Source: Aerococcaceae bacterium DSM 111176
GTDB lineage: Bacteria; Bacillota; Bacilli; Lactobacillales; Aerococcaceae
Assembly (NCBI GenBank): GCA_015863215.1
Contig: JACBXN010000001.1
Location: forward strand, 1-64,000
Reading direction: 5' to 3'
DNA length: 64,000 nt
The translations under genes were made by a program, and so were the position numbers. The notes beneath the pieces are model-generated. The model had not been told where the DNA came from. It saw nothing but the letters and a program-made list of their open reading frames with translations, and did no database searches. Of this stretch, positions 8,570 to 17,318 are shown in pieces. The stretch's first letter is position 1, and each line of letters begins with the position of its first letter.

Positions 8570-8604
8570 TGGCATGCTAGATTCACATTTTAAACTAATT
8601 TCCA

Positions 8605-8758
8605 ACTACAAACTAAGGGATCAAAAGGAAAGAGTCGCGTTGGCGACTCTACATACTGTTTGATGTAGCATTTAGGCACGGCCTAAATGCCTCTTTTATT
8701 TAAAGAAGTCAATTTCCGCAGAAATTGACCACTGAATTGAAACGCCTTGGGTGGTAGT
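8605..8758 (+). repeat. Three-hairpin structured element, copy 1
   Basis: Three consecutive perfect hairpins: AGAGTCGC/GCGACTCT (8631-8650, loop GTTG), GCATTTAGGC/GCCTAAATGC (8668-8690, 3-base loop) and GTCAATTTC/GAAATTGAC (8708-8729, 4-base loop). The ends (8605-8618 with 8745-8758) can pair at 12 of 14 positions, closing the whole as a multibranch fold. A homologous copy lies at 43477-43635 in the opposite orientation. Its middle stem is GCTTTTAGGC/GCCTAAAAGC, a compensatory change. No open reading frame in it looks real. It could be a structured RNA or a non-autonomous mobile repeat. Confidence 0.8.
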
Positions 8759-8850
8759 GTTTTTTAGAAGGGGTGAGCAATTTCAAAAGGCAGAACTTGG
8801 TGATGAAATGGAAGTTTTGCCATTGCGGAACTAACCGACAGCTTGTAGAC

Positions 8851-8881
8851 CGAAAAAATAGAGGTGTCATTCCACCTCTAT
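8851..8881 (-). terminator. Terminator of the 8.9-11.3 kb operon
   Basis: A 9-bp perfect stem ATAGAGGTG/CACCTCTAT (8858-8881) followed by six T on the minus strand. Confidence 0.9.
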
Positions 8882-8899
8882 CATCTTTACTATTAAAAC

Positions 8900-9412
8900 C
8901 TAAACTGGTCGTTTCAGTAACCAATCTGTTTGTTCATCGTCGCCCATCCAGAAGCTATGCTCACTAAAACGTTCGAATCCTAATTTTTGGTAAAATTTCT
9001 GGGCGGGATAATTATGTTCCCAGACGCCAAGCCAAACTTCAGTTAACTCCCTTGAAGCAGCTTCTTGTAATGTGAATTCAACGAGTGTTCTGCCTAACCC
9101 TTTTCCTTTAAATGCTTTGTCGATATAGATGCGTTGTAATTCCATCCAATCGTCGGGCATTGATTCGCTTTGAGCTTTACCTACATTTAATTTTAAATAG
9201 CCTGCTAATTCACCGTCGATGTATGCGAAATAAAAGAGCATTTCAGGATTTTCTATTTCAGCTTTGAGTACATCTAAATTTAGTTCATCCTCTAAATAGG
9301 CTGTCATATTTTCCTCTGACGTTGACCCATCAAATGTATCGAAATAAGTTTTAATGCTAATTTCTTGTAGAGTGTTCAGAGAATCTAAACCAATTTGTTC
9401 TATTTCAATCAT
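8900..9412 (-). CDS. GNAT N-acetyltransferase (PaiA-like)
   Basis: This acetyl-CoA-dependent N-acetyltransferase has 170 residues. The acetyl-CoA loop is seen in FKGKGLGRTLVEF (near residue 103), and the C-terminal FYQKLGFER motif is typical of the fold. The N-terminal half (TYFDTFDGSTSEENMTAYLE) resembles the PaiA branch, which acetylates polyamines, but this is pattern resemblance only. ATG 9412 has AAGGAG seven bases upstream. Ten bases separate it from the M20 gene upstream, so it closes a three-gene operon. Confidence 0.82.
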   Translation of the reverse strand: MIEIEQIGLDSLNTLQEISIKTYFDTFDGSTSEENMTAYLEDELNLDVLKAEIENPEMLFYFAYIDGELAGYLKLNVGKAQSESMPDDWMELQRIYIDKAFKGKGLGRTLVEFTLQEAASRELTEVWLGVWEHNYPAQKFYQKLGFERFSEHSFWMGDDEQTDWLLKRPV

Positions 9413-9422
9413 AGTGTACTCC

Positions 9423-10616
9423 TTATTTAGCAGCTAATTGCGTTAATGTTTCTTCATGTTCTTCTTGAATGGCTGCTAGTTTTTCTGGGTTAGTCGCTAA
9501 GTCAAGCGCTGTTAAAGCTAATGCTTTTGCACCATTAAGTAGAGCATCTTGTCCTTCTTGTGAAATCGTCGCGTCACGCATTTCGATTGTATGAGCTACG
9601 ACATCATCCGGCACAATTTTTAAATATCCTTGTACTGTCGGGCATTTATACGATGCTGCCCCAATATCTGTTGAACCTGTTGCTACTTCGTCTACAGGAT
9701 GAATATTTTCGATGCCTAATACTTCGAACTGTTCTTTTAAAGCGTCTGCTAGACGGTAATTGATCACTGTATCTTCATAAGGACACTCATAAACACTTGA
9801 TTCCATACGGCAGTCATTTGCTTGAGCGATGAGTGACGCTTTTTCGCGCGCTGTTTCTGCTAATTGTTTGGCATATGCAAAGTTAGGTGCTCTAAAGTAA
9901 TACTCCATTGATGCATAACCAGGCACAATATTCGCTGCTACCCCACCATCACGGATGATGCCATGAATATAAGTATGAGGTTTTGCAAATTGGCGCATCA
10001 TATTAATTTGAACGTAAGACTGAACGGCTGCATCAAGTGCACTGGCTCCTTCAGCAGGATGGCATCCATGCGCATTCTTTCCAAAGAACTCAAATTTTAA
10101 TGGATATAATGCATTTGACCGTGATCCTAGACTATTTTGATTAGATGGATGGATCATCATCGCAACATCCACCTCGTCAAAACCACCAGCCTCAGCGATC
10201 GATACCTTTCCGCCAAAATTCTCTTCGGCAGGTGTACCCATGACTAAAACTTTACCTCCAACTTGGTCAACGACCTCTTTGTATGCTACCCCGCTCGCAA
10301 CTCCGATTGCCGCAATTAAATTATGACCGCAGCCATGGCCAATTTCCGGCAGCGCATCATATTCACTCATAAATGCAATGGTTGGGCCAGGTTTCCCTGA
10401 ATCATATTCGGCTAGAAATCCCGTTGGCACAACATAACCACTCGTTGTTTTAAAGCCAAAGTCGTCTAGATATTTGACGAGTAAAGCCATGCTTTCAAAT
10501 TCTTCATTCCCGATTTCAGGGTTATCATAAAGGGCTTGGACAATCTCCATATAAGTTGCCACATTACTTTCAACACTTTGTTTAATCATATTTTGTGCTG
10601 TCATTGATTCACTCAC
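9423..10616 (-). CDS. M20-family amidohydrolase
   Basis: This metal-dependent amidohydrolase removes acyl or amide groups from small substrates. The 397-residue protein carries metal-binding HGCGHN (near residue 93) and the PAEEN motif with the catalytic Glu (near residue 130), plus the dimerisation insert of the family. It resembles AbgB / aminoacylase-1-like members more than the M20 protein at 20191. The start is the GTG at 10616, five bases after the upstream stop; an ATG at 10604 is the alternative, and neither has a strong ribosome-binding site. Coupled expression with both neighbours is likely. Confidence 0.85.
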   Translation of the reverse strand: MSESMTAQNMIKQSVESNVATYMEIVQALYDNPEIGNEEFESMALLVKYLDDFGFKTTSGYVVPTGFLAEYDSGKPGPTIAFMSEYDALPEIGHGCGHNLIAAIGVASGVAYKEVVDQVGGKVLVMGTPAEENFGGKVSIAEAGGFDEVDVAMMIHPSNQNSLGSRSNALYPLKFEFFGKNAHGCHPAEGASALDAAVQSYVQINMMRQFAKPHTYIHGIIRDGGVAANIVPGYASMEYYFRAPNFAYAKQLAETAREKASLIAQANDCRMESSVYECPYEDTVINYRLADALKEQFEVLGIENIHPVDEVATGSTDIGAASYKCPTVQGYLKIVPDDVVAHTIEMRDATISQEGQDALLNGAKALALTALDLATNPEKLAAIQEEHEETLTQLAAK

Positions 10617-10621
10617 GCTTT

Positions 10622-11272
10622 CTAATAATAGATAAAGATAAAATGGCTATCTAATTCGGCTTCATTGCTAATATCTTCAGGCAGGAAATCCGCCCAATCT
10701 TCCCCTTGTGCAAAGTAGATTTCACCAATAAAATTATTCGCAATTTCAAGAAGATTAAGGGGAAGTATGGTTAACGCAAATTCATCCGCTACATCTTCTA
10801 CTAATGTCATATTAAGGTGTTGTGTCCCTCGGATTGAATAAACCAATTCATCAACAGGACTTTCCATGCCATATTCTTGGTATTCTTCATGCAATGATTC
10901 GATGGCATCGTGGCCAAAAAATAAAATTAAAAATTCATTTTTATCAATCGATCCATGAATAGCAATGGCACTATCACTCATGGATTGAACACCTGTTTCA
11001 TCTTTTAAATATCCATATACATAATCAATATTTACTTTTGAATGGGTAAATGACTGCAACCAGTCATACCAAGTATGCAGAGGTAAATTGAAGTGTTGCT
11101 TATTTTCCAAAAAGTATTCCAGAAAATCACCTCGGCCTAACTCTTTATAAGCAAAGGTTAAGTATTCGAGTGTATGTGGTGTTGGTTTCAATTGAGCTTG
11201 TTTTGTCATTAACATTTTTTGCGTATTCTTCGCTTCAAATTCTCCATAAAGTTCATTAAAATTATCTGTCAC
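10622..11272 (-). CDS. Uncharacterised acidic protein
   Basis: I do not recognise this 216-residue protein. It is soluble and acidic, with no signal peptide or membrane segment. It contains many aromatic residues and ends in HFIFIYY. The start is GTG at 11272, with GGGAGG seven bases upstream. It is the first gene of a three-gene operon with an amidohydrolase and an acetyltransferase, so a role linked to a small amide substrate is conceivable but unproven. Confidence 0.6.
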   Translation of the reverse strand: MTDNFNELYGEFEAKNTQKMLMTKQAQLKPTPHTLEYLTFAYKELGRGDFLEYFLENKQHFNLPLHTWYDWLQSFTHSKVNIDYVYGYLKDETGVQSMSDSAIAIHGSIDKNEFLILFFGHDAIESLHEEYQEYGMESPVDELVYSIRGTQHLNMTLVEDVADEFALTILPLNLLEIANNFIGEIYFAQGEDWADFLPEDISNEAELDSHFIFIYY

Positions 11273-11337
11273 TTCAAATCCCTCCCTTACATTTTGTCTT
11301 GATTCTAAATTACCATATTTACAATTAAAGATAAAGA

Positions 11338-11365
11338 ATCCCCCTGACTGATTGCCAGGGGGATT
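11338..11365 (-). terminator. hpf terminator
   Basis: A GC-rich 10-bp stem AATCCCCCTG/CAGGGGGATT with a 9-base loop. The following T tract is interrupted (CTTTATC). Confidence 0.75.
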
Positions 11366-11380
11366 GATGGTTCATTAAAA

Positions 11381-11938
11381 TTAGATATTGCCAGTTTCGA
11401 TTAGACCATAGCGTCCATCATTACGGCGATAAACAATATTAATATCTTCCGTTTCACCATCTTCAAAGATAAAGAAGTCATGCCCTAACATGTTCATTTG
11501 TAGCACTGCCTCTTCACTATCCATTGGTTTTAAGTTGATACGTTTAGAACGTACAATTTCTAATACTTCTTCCTCTTCAACTGGCTCAGTTGGACGATCC
11601 TCTGGGAATTCGTTCAAGCCATCGAAGCCACGTTCTCTTGATTTACGGTTGATTTTCGTTTTGTACTTACGTACTTGACGTTCTAATTTATCAACAACGA
11701 AATCAATCGATTTATATAAGTCGTCCGTAGTCTCTTCTGCTCTTAAAACTAAGAATGACAGTGGAATCGTCACTTCAGCTTTAGCTGTTTTATCAGAGTA
11801 AACCTTTAAGTTTACATGAGCAGTAGCGTCCGGAACTTCAGCGAAATAGCGCTCCAATTTTGCGACCTTCTTCTCGGCATAGTCGCGAATCGCTTGAGTT
11901 ACCTCGATATTTTCACCGCGTACATTATAGTTAAACAT
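11381..11938 (-). CDS. hpf: Ribosome hibernation promoting factor, long form
   Basis: This protein binds the 30S subunit in stationary phase and dimerises ribosomes into 100S particles. The 185-residue protein has the N-terminal S30AE fold (MFNYNVRGENIEVTQAIRDY, then KVAKLERYF) and a linker. A C-terminal dimerisation domain follows (residues about 125-185, with KPMDSEEAVLQMNMLGHDFF). That layout is long HPF, as in other Firmicutes. It follows comFA-comFC in the same direction, a common order in this phylum, with its own leader of about 150 bases. Confidence 0.96.
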   Translation of the reverse strand: MFNYNVRGENIEVTQAIRDYAEKKVAKLERYFAEVPDATAHVNLKVYSDKTAKAEVTIPLSFLVLRAEETTDDLYKSIDFVVDKLERQVRKYKTKINRKSRERGFDGLNEFPEDRPTEPVEEEEVLEIVRSKRINLKPMDSEEAVLQMNMLGHDFFIFEDGETEDINIVYRRNDGRYGLIETGNI

Positions 11939-12087
11939 ATATATCCCTCTTTTCTAACAGTTTTCCGATGTTTCCACCGGCTAAAGGTTATGTTTCACCT
12001 TATATATATTATAGCACACACCCTTAAAATTGAAAGCGTAAACACCCATTTTCTCTAAGTTTATTCTAATTGTTTTCACATATTATT

Positions 12088-12849
12088 CTAACGTGATATG
12101 GTTATACTCTGAATATTTTTATCAGGATATCTCGCTGCTAACGCGCTCTTAGCGTGTAATAAAGTCGTTCCCGTTGTATAGACATCATCAAATATTATAA
12201 TGCTTGACTCATTTATTTCTTGGTCAATCACTTCAAATGGTTGTGGCATTTCGATTCGTTTTTGTCGGTCTTTTAATGCTTGTTTTTTACCGTCACCAAT
12301 GTATTTAAAAGGACAAGAATAGGGAATACCTGCAAAATCAAGTAACAACCCCGTCGCATGAAATTGCCTATGCTCTAATGATTCCTTGGAACTAGGTAGA
12401 ACTACCCAATGGTGATTCGGATACGTTTTATAGATTTTTTGGAGCGACCCCGCCATAATATGTCCCTTTAATATATCCCCTTCGGTTTTATATGAATTTA
12501 ACCATTGTTGAATCGTTTCTCCATAAGGATAGAGTGATTGATGGTTGATTAATTCCTCCGGATAAATCGCCATCCACCGAAGACAGTCATAACAAATTAA
12601 TTGTCCGTTATCGTAATACTTGCGCGATACAAAATCTGTGTCTGGTTCATCAGACAGTGGAAAGCTACACTTCTGACAGCGGTCTGTTTTATCTTGATAA
12701 GTTGCTTCAAGAGAGTCAAAGTGATTCTGACATTCGGAGCACATTACCGGAAATAACTCTTTTTTGAATTGCCATAAATAATGCAATTTAAAGTCATGAT
12801 ACAAAGGTTCCAGGCAATTTAAGCAATTATGAGTCAGCGGTTGGGTCAT
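12088..12849 (-). CDS. comFC: ComFC-type phosphoribosyltransferase-like protein
   Basis: This is a competence protein needed for uptake of single-stranded DNA in transformable Firmicutes. The 253-residue protein begins with a zinc-binding region of four Cys pairs (CLNC, CSEC, CQKC, CYDC) and ends with a phosphoribosyltransferase domain carrying the PRPP loop IIIFDDVYTTGTTL near residue 218. ATG 12849 lies inside the end of comFA (23-base overlap), so the two are translationally linked. Both genes look intact. Confidence 0.93.
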   Translation of the reverse strand: MTQPLTHNCLNCLEPLYHDFKLHYLWQFKKELFPVMCSECQNHFDSLEATYQDKTDRCQKCSFPLSDEPDTDFVSRKYYDNGQLICYDCLRWMAIYPEELINHQSLYPYGETIQQWLNSYKTEGDILKGHIMAGSLQKIYKTYPNHHWVVLPSSKESLEHRQFHATGLLLDFAGIPYSCPFKYIGDGKKQALKDRQKRIEMPQPFEVIDQEINESSIIIFDDVYTTGTTLLHAKSALAARYPDKNIQSITISR

Positions 12850-14248
12850 TAATGAGTCCTTTCTCTTTAGCTAAGCGATTCATTTCTAAAATTTGGTTTT
12901 TGGCCGCATTCATCTGATTCGTAATCCCACCATGTGCATAAACCAAATGCCCTGTTGGGTAGTCCCATTTTCTCCCAACACGTCCACTCATCTGGACTAA
13001 GGCTGCGAGTGTGTATAGACGGTCTTCTGCTCCAATAATACAAACATGACAATTAGTGAAAGTAACACCTCTTTCTAAAATCGTGGTCGTAATTAATGCT
13101 TGATACTTCCCATCTCGAAGTCCCTGAACTTTCTCTTTACGTTCTGGGTCTTTGGCATGAACGACCGTCAGTTCTTTAGCCAATTCTGGGAAAAGGGATC
13201 GAAGCTGATGAAATAATTTTTCTGCGATTCGAATCGAGGGAACAAAAAATAATTTAACACCCTCTATCTTGTAGAATGCTGTGATTAATTTGAACACTTT
13301 ACTATTCTTATGACCTTTTTCAATTCCTTCACGCCAGTCACCAATCCATTCGAAGACAGGTTCTGGGAGAGCATTGCGGTGATAACGAGCGGGTAAGGTA
13401 GTGAGCGTGAGTGACTCCTCCTGCACCTGATCGGTCAAGGTTTTATCGGGGGTAGCAGTTAGATAAACGAGTTTGCCACGGTCCTTTTTAAGAGAACGCG
13501 TCACTGCATAATGGAGCGTCTCATCACCTGCATACGGGAAGGCATCGACTTCGTCGACAATGACTAGATCATAGGCTTCCTTAAACCGGAGTAGCTGATG
13601 GGTTGTACTGACTGTTAAAGGGGTGTAGCTGTACGGTTCCTCTTGACCCCCATATAACAATTGAACAGGGATTTCTCGAAAAGCTTCTTGAAGGCGCGGC
13701 GCTAATTCCAAGCAAACATCAATTCGTGGTGACGCAACGACAACTCGGCCTCCTCTTTTAAGGACCGCTTCAATGACTGGGAAAATCATTTCGGTTTTAC
13801 CTGCCCCAGTTACGGCGTGGATCATGTGTGGGCGGTAAATATCCTCTAGTTGGGTGATCAACTCTTTGGATGCTCTCGATTGTTCCGGGGATAAGGTCCC
13901 ATCCCAAGTCATCACCTGAGAGACATTAATAGGGACTGTTTCGGGGGCGGGTAAATAATATAGTACCCCTCCTTCCGTTATCCGTGACATATTAATACAT
14001 TTCAAACAAAAGCGGCGAGGTTGATTGAAGCCAAAGACCGTTTGTGGTGGTAGTTCACCAAAAGCTTTCGGGTCGTTATTCGAACACCGCATGCAAATCC
14101 CATCTACAATTGCGTCGACTTTGGTCAATTTCTCTATAATAGTCATTGGATTTGAATCATTAATACTTTTCATCAATTCACTTTTAGTGACCAACCTCCC
14201 CCAAGCAACTGATTCTTCAGGGAGTTTTTTTACATAAATTTCTGTCAT
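12827..14248 (-). CDS. comFA: ComFA DNA helicase/translocase
   Basis: This is a DEAD-box-like ATPase that helps drive transforming DNA across the membrane. The 473-residue protein has an N-terminal four-Cys zinc finger (CMRC...CLKC, near residues 55-85), Walker A AVTGAGKTE near residue 150, the DEVD Walker B box near residue 235, YLTATP (motif III), and the C-terminal helicase motif QMSGRVGRK. ATG 14248 follows AGGAGG at eight bases; an in-frame GTG at 14257 abuts that site and is less likely. The presence of intact comFA and comFC suggests the strain may be transformable. Confidence 0.93.
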   Translation of the reverse strand: MTEIYVKKLPEESVAWGRLVTKSELMKSINDSNPMTIIEKLTKVDAIVDGICMRCSNNDPKAFGELPPQTVFGFNQPRRFCLKCINMSRITEGGVLYYLPAPETVPINVSQVMTWDGTLSPEQSRASKELITQLEDIYRPHMIHAVTGAGKTEMIFPVIEAVLKRGGRVVVASPRIDVCLELAPRLQEAFREIPVQLLYGGQEEPYSYTPLTVSTTHQLLRFKEAYDLVIVDEVDAFPYAGDETLHYAVTRSLKKDRGKLVYLTATPDKTLTDQVQEESLTLTTLPARYHRNALPEPVFEWIGDWREGIEKGHKNSKVFKLITAFYKIEGVKLFFVPSIRIAEKLFHQLRSLFPELAKELTVVHAKDPERKEKVQGLRDGKYQALITTTILERGVTFTNCHVCIIGAEDRLYTLAALVQMSGRVGRKWDYPTGHLVYAHGGITNQMNAAKNQILEMNRLAKEKGLINDPTADS

Positions 14249-14310
14249 CCTAAACACCTCCTATATATAAATAGGGAAAAATTTTGAAAAGTTGAAAAAT
14301 ATTTTATTTT

Positions 14311-14342
14311 TTGAGATTTTGTGTATTACATGTTATAATACA
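14311..14342 (+). promoter_or_regulatory. Promoter and probable autoregulatory operator of the GntR gene
   Basis: TTGAGA (14311-14316), 17 bases, TATAAT (14334-14339). A perfect inverted repeat TGTATTA...TAATACA (14322-14342) covers the -10 box. This is the usual position for YtrA-type GntR repressor sites. Confidence 0.7.
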
Positions 14343-14364
14343 GTTATACAAGGAGGGGTTCGAT

Positions 14365-14760
14365 GTGATTTTAGAAATTGATTTTAAATCGAGTGTACCT
14401 ATTTACCAACAAATTCGTGACCAAATTGTTATTGGTTTAGCTACTGAAGAATTAAGTTATGGTGAAGCTTTGCCTAGTGTGAGGCAGTTAGCAGAGGATT
14501 TAGCCATTAATCACATGACCGTTAATAAAGCCTATCAACAGCTTAAACAAGAAGGATTAATCGAAACGGACCGTCAATCTGGTACAAAAATTGTAGCCAC
14601 ACCCCCTTCTATTAATGCGGGGGAACTTGAATCATATCAAGAACAGATAAGACTCATGGTTTATGAGGGGCTGGCTAAAACAGGTAGGAGTCCGGAGTTT
14701 GTCACTTGGATTCAAGAAACACTCAATACACTAATTAGAAAGGATAGTGAGGCACGATGA
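14365..14760 (+). CDS. GntR-family regulator, short YtrA-type
   Basis: This transcription regulator has 131 residues with an N-terminal winged helix (PIYQQIRDQIVIGLATEELS, then LPSVRQLAEDLAINHMTVNKAYQQL) and only a short helical tail. That places it in the YtrA branch, whose members usually control an adjacent membrane protein or ABC gene. GTG 14365 follows AAGGAGGGG at about seven bases. Upstream in-frame codons fall inside the promoter and are rejected. Its stop overlaps the start of the next gene (ATGA), so the two form an autoregulated pair. Confidence 0.85.
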   Translation: MILEIDFKSSVPIYQQIRDQIVIGLATEELSYGEALPSVRQLAEDLAINHMTVNKAYQQLKQEGLIETDRQSGTKIVATPPSINAGELESYQEQIRLMVYEGLAKTGRSPEFVTWIQETLNTLIRKDSEAR

Positions 14761-16103
14761 TTATATTCATTTTAATGTTTGCTTTCATTACACTTATCAC
14801 ATTCACGGTCATCCGCTATGAAAATTTTCAAATTGCGGGTATTTCTCTCACTCCTGAGCAATTAAATACAGAAGAAATTTTAGAATGCATCGAGAAATAT
14901 AAACAAAATACGATCGTCATATTCGGTGGTTTTGTGATATTAGCACTCATTAGTCAGCTATCATTCCTACGGTATTACCAGGATTCTTACCTGTTGACGA
15001 TCTTCATTATTGGTTCTATTGCTTTATACCGAAACTATGTTAATTTCCACCAAGAAGTAAGGCAAATCGTAATAGAACAATTGTTGAGTTTTAATAAGCA
15101 TAAAGTACGCTCAGTCGACCTTGCTGCTAGCCGCAACAAAGGAAAGTCCCGCCCTTCATCCATCTGGGCATGGGCTATTTGGAGTTTGACGTTAATCCCG
15201 ATTTTTATAAATATGATTGGGGATACCAGTTTCACTTGGATCAGTATTTTAACTTCTCTCCTACTCATGATTGTGCCAGCATCTTATCTTTATGCAACTC
15301 GCTTCCGGTCAACTATTATTTCAAACGACACTGATTTTAATCAACAATACCAAGCACGGTATGAGTGGATTAAATCGATTTCTTATCTTTTGATGGAGTT
15401 GGCGGTAGTAACTTTTTTAGTTGTCGTTCAGTTGCAATACCTAATCAACATGAGAGCCATACCGATAATAATGGGGGCTATTTTCCTGTTATTTACTTTA
15501 TTACTCGTTATTTTCTGGTGGGAGAGTCGGGAAATCAAGAAACTGAACCAAACCATTTCGCAAAATTTCCAATGGATGGTAAACGACACTGCGCCTAAAA
15601 CAAAGTTTGGATTCTATCATGACCCAGACGATTCCCGTATTTTTGTCCCGAAAACAGTTGGTGTTGGAGTAACAATAAATATCGCAACACCCGTTGGAAA
15701 AGTGTTCGCTGCTTTGATATTTATTGTTATTATCGGAAGTTTAGGCATGGCGATTGCTTCAACCGTTATCAATTATGATGTCTCACTAACGAACCAAGAG
15801 ATTGTGATTGATTCAGTTGGCTACGACGACACCATTCAATTAACGGATATCCAGTCAGTCAAATTATCAGACGAGCCGCTCGACGGTATCCGTGTCAATG
15901 GTTATGGTGGTTTTAGTTATAATTATGGTGTCTTTAACTTCGAGGATTATGGGAATGCGCGCTTTTACAGTACAAACGAAAATCCCTACCACATCATTAT
16001 TGAACAGAAGGAAGATATTAACCCGGAGCATCTCATTTTCAATTTAGCAACTCCAGAAGAAACAAATCAGTTATATGAACAGATTCAGCAAAATATGGAG
16101 TAA
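14757..16103 (+). CDS. Polytopic membrane protein with DUF5808-like segment
   Basis: The function is not known. The 448-residue protein has about ten hydrophobic segments. A soluble stretch near residue 280 (FGFYHDPDDSRIFVPK, then TINIATPVGKV) matches the pattern I associate with DUF5808 proteins. The C-terminal 100 residues look like a small beta-rich domain resembling bacterial PH-like modules. Overlap with the GntR gene suggests it is that regulator's main target. It might act in envelope stress or drug response, as in other YtrA-linked systems; this is inference. Confidence 0.7.
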   Translation: MIIFILMFAFITLITFTVIRYENFQIAGISLTPEQLNTEEILECIEKYKQNTIVIFGGFVILALISQLSFLRYYQDSYLLTIFIIGSIALYRNYVNFHQEVRQIVIEQLLSFNKHKVRSVDLAASRNKGKSRPSSIWAWAIWSLTLIPIFINMIGDTSFTWISILTSLLLMIVPASYLYATRFRSTIISNDTDFNQQYQARYEWIKSISYLLMELAVVTFLVVVQLQYLINMRAIPIIMGAIFLLFTLLLVIFWWESREIKKLNQTISQNFQWMVNDTAPKTKFGFYHDPDDSRIFVPKTVGVGVTINIATPVGKVFAALIFIVIIGSLGMAIASTVINYDVSLTNQEIVIDSVGYDDTIQLTDIQSVKLSDEPLDGIRVNGYGGFSYNYGVFNFEDYGNARFYSTNENPYHIIIEQKEDINPEHLIFNLATPEETNQLYEQIQQNME

Positions 16104-16107
16104 AAAA

Positions 16108-16151
16108 TAAGCGATTCTAATGACGTTAAATGTCCTAGATTCGCTTTTTTA
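16108..16151 (+). terminator. Terminator of the GntR operon
   Basis: Stem AGCGA-T-TCTA with TAGA-T-TCGCT, one internal mismatch, followed by TTTTTT. Confidence 0.8.
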
Positions 16152-16209
16152 ATTGGATTAATTTTTATGGAAAGTATGGTTGAATCATTGAGTCTTAGGT
16201 CTCCGATGA

Positions 16210-16497
16210 TGGGACAACTCGGTTTATCGACTCCTGCTCAACACTCCTCAATGAACCAACTTGGTATATCAACACCAAGCTACTCAGCTTCATGAACCAA
16301 CTTGGTTCATCACCACCAATCTACTTAGCTTCATGAACCAACTTGGTTCATCACCACCAATCTACTTAGCTTCATGAACCAACTTGGTTCATCACCACCA
16401 ATCTACTTACCTTCATGAACCAACTGGGTACATCAACACCGATCTACTCTGCTTCATGAACCTACTTGGTACATCAACACTAAGCTAAGTCTGCATC
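16210..16497. repeat. Array B: tandem 41-bp repeats with a 19-bp palindrome
   Basis: The motif ATGAACC starts at 16251, 16292, 16333, 16374, 16415 and 16456, an exact period of 41 bp. A decayed copy lies upstream, near 16210. Each good unit contains the palindrome ATGAACCAACTTGGTTCAT, with 9-bp arms around a central base. The array lies between two convergent genes, between their terminators. Confidence 0.93.
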
Positions 16498-16551
16498 GGA
16501 GATTTAACTGGCTTCATCTGCCATACTTCCCCTAAGCTATAATTAAAATTC

Positions 16552-16588
16552 AAAAAAAACACACCCTGAATGTGTTCAAGGTGTGTTT
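16552..16588 (-). terminator. rpoE terminator
   Basis: Stem AACACACC/GGTGTGTT followed by eight T on the minus strand. Confidence 0.88.
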
Positions 16589-16605
16589 ATATGTAATATT
16601 AAAGA

Positions 16606-17274
16606 TTAAAATTGATCCAATAATGCTTGGTCTTCGTCAGACATCTCATCATCTTCGTCGTCTTCGTCATCATCGTCGTCGTCAATTTCGATTTCGATGT
16701 CTTCGTCTTCGAGGTCGTCGTCGCCTAGTTCTGATAAGTCGCGAGCGTAGACACCTAATTCGGCATTGTCATCATCTTCGTCCTCTTCTTCATCTAGAAT
16801 TGGTCCGTCGATTACGTCGTCTTCATCTTCTTCTTCGTCTTCCTCTTCGTCGATTACGTCATAGATATCATCGATATCCTCTGGGTCATCGTCGTTGTAG
16901 TCGATAACGTCGTCATCACCTTCAGCAAATGCGTTGATTGATGATTTTTTCTTACGGCGGCGGTGACGTGGTAAGTCTTCATCTTCGATTGAGTTAATAA
17001 TTTCCTCATCGATTTCATCAATCGCATACCAGCTACGTAATCCCCAACGATTATCACCTAAAGAAATGAAACGTCCATCAACATTTAAGTCTGTATAGAA
17101 ACGAACCATTTTATTCTCTAAGTCTGCATCAGATAATGATAAGTAGTTTTGTAAGAATTCTAATAACTGATTGAAATCATAAACTTCACCAGATTCTTGT
17201 AAAATAGCATGTGCAACTTCAATTAATGATAGTTCACTGCGTTCTTGTCCTTTAAGTTTTTCAAGTTCTACCAT
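16606..17274 (-). CDS. rpoE: RNA polymerase delta subunit
   Basis: This Firmicutes-specific subunit increases RNA polymerase recycling and promoter selectivity. The 222-residue protein has a folded N-terminal HARE-HTH domain (residues about 14-85, with [20 protein letters not shown] and WGLRSW) and a long, almost entirely Asp/Glu C-terminal tail. Only a few short basic or neutral patches, such as [10 protein letters not shown], break the tail. ATG 17274 has AGGAG upstream. The Asp/Glu codons make the reverse strand encode an artefactual Arg/His-rich frame. Confidence 0.96.
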   Translation of the reverse strand: MVELEKLKGQERSELSLIEVAHAILQESGEVYDFNQLLEFLQNYLSLSDADLENKMVRFYTDLNVDGRFISLGDNRWGLRSWYAIDEIDEEIINSIEDEDLPRHRRRKKKSSINAFAEGDDDVIDYNDDDPEDIDDIYDVIDEEEDEEEDEDDVIDGPILDEEEDEDDDNAELGVYARDLSELGDDDLEDEDIEIEIDDDDDDEDDEDDEMSDEDQALLDQF

Positions 17275-17318
17275 AATGGCACTCTCCTTTATAGATACTC
17301 TTTAATATTAGCGATTAT

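Noticed and set aside
8313-8663. Open frame of 116 codons on the plus strand
   Set aside because: It runs through the palindromic array and the first hairpin of the structured element, has no ribosome-binding site, and its Phe/Ser-rich product is what the repeats would give by chance.
16251-16497. Possible CRISPR array at the 41-bp repeats
   Set aside because: Whole 41-bp units repeat without unique spacers, and there are no cas genes in the window. The same holds for the other arrays.
16572-16907. Open frame of 111 codons opposite rpoE, very rich in Arg, His and Leu
   Set aside because: It is the reverse complement of the Asp/Glu codon tract of the delta subunit, so it is open by composition only.
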